This document shows positions 6,139 to 6,255 of a DNA stretch of 6,255 bases, piece after piece. The position numbers and the translations under genes were made by a program. The stretch's first letter is position 1. The number at the start of each line of letters is the position of its first letter. A model generated the notes under the pieces. That model did not search any database, was not told where the DNA came from, and worked only from the letters and a program-made list of their open reading frames with translations. The DNA is from an uncultured Roseateles sp. (GTDB taxonomy: Bacteria; Pseudomonadota; Gammaproteobacteria; Burkholderiales; Burkholderiaceae): NCBI GenBank assembly GCA_946480605.1, contig CAMLKW010000243.1:1-6255 (forward strand), given 5' to 3'.

Positions 6139-6255
6139 TTGCTTAAATTTGTGGCGCAACGATGACGATGCGGAGATCACTATTTCCATGAAATGAATAG
6201 TCAGTTCCTGCGGGCCTAGTATTTCTACTGAGTCGGGCTCTCTACAGTTCGGTTC
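6139..6255. other. Low-GC non-coding right end
   Basis: These 117 bases are about 46% GC by hand count, far below the surrounding coding DNA. I see no gene that can be supported, no strong hairpin plus T-run that would end the upstream transcript, and no tRNA fold. Two short inverted repeats occur: ATTTC-CAT-GAAAT at 6182-6194, and AGTA-TTTC-TACT around 6218-6229. This could be a promoter region for a gene beyond the window, or the edge of transferred DNA. Confidence 0.5.
6182..6194. repeat. Short perfect inverted repeat ATTTC-CAT-GAAAT
   Basis: Five-base arms around a three-base centre lie in the AT-richer right end. The size and spacing would suit a small operator for a dimeric regulator, but a 5-bp repeat can easily arise by chance in this composition. 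It is too short to be a terminator and has no T-run after it. Confidence 0.25.

Noticed and set aside
5269..6189. A 306-codon open frame on the minus strand opposite the enoyl-CoA hydratase gene
   Set aside because: It is a shadow of the hydratase codons. Its ATG at 6189 lies in the low-GC end, but the protein shows no family motif.

Overview
The window is GC-rich, densely packed chromosomal DNA that reads like a betaproteobacterium of the order Burkholderiales (Comamonadaceae, Sphaerotilaceae or relatives). That placement is an inference. It rests on strong G/C third-position preference, TACAAT/TAAAAT-type -10 boxes, and a gene set (UbiH-like monooxygenase, DsbC, DUF3429, M61 peptidase, DUF3108, enoyl-CoA hydratase) that I associate from memory with that group. 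I see no CRISPR array, rRNA, tRNA or transposase gene.

Layout: the left edge holds the first 39 codons of ychF on the minus strand. A 127-bp divergent intergenic region follows, with one plausible -10 element facing each way. Six genes then run rightward with almost no space between them: a UbiH/VisC-family FAD monooxygenase (246-1367), dsbC with a GTG start and a signal peptide (1387-2118), a five-helix DUF3429 membrane protein (2126-2563), an M61-family zinc aminopeptidase with a C-terminal PDZ-like region (2563-4272), a membrane-anchored DUF3108 protein (4280-5353), and a crotonase-type enoyl-CoA hydratase (5350-6138). The last 117 bases are about 46% GC, contain no gene I can support, and differ sharply in composition from the rest.

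Gaps within the rightward run are 19, 7, -1, 7 and -4 bases, so co-transcription and partial translational coupling are likely. The first and last genes are metabolic (ubiquinone-type ring hydroxylation and fatty-acid beta-oxidation). Three of the middle genes encode products sent to or through the membrane: a periplasmic disulfide isomerase, an integral membrane protein and an anchored periplasmic DUF3108 protein. The M61 peptidase has no visible export signal. I see no known defence system, toxin or mobile system. The most open questions are the shared role, if any, of the DUF3429/M61/DUF3108 trio, the possibly leaderless start of the monooxygenase gene, and the low-GC right end.
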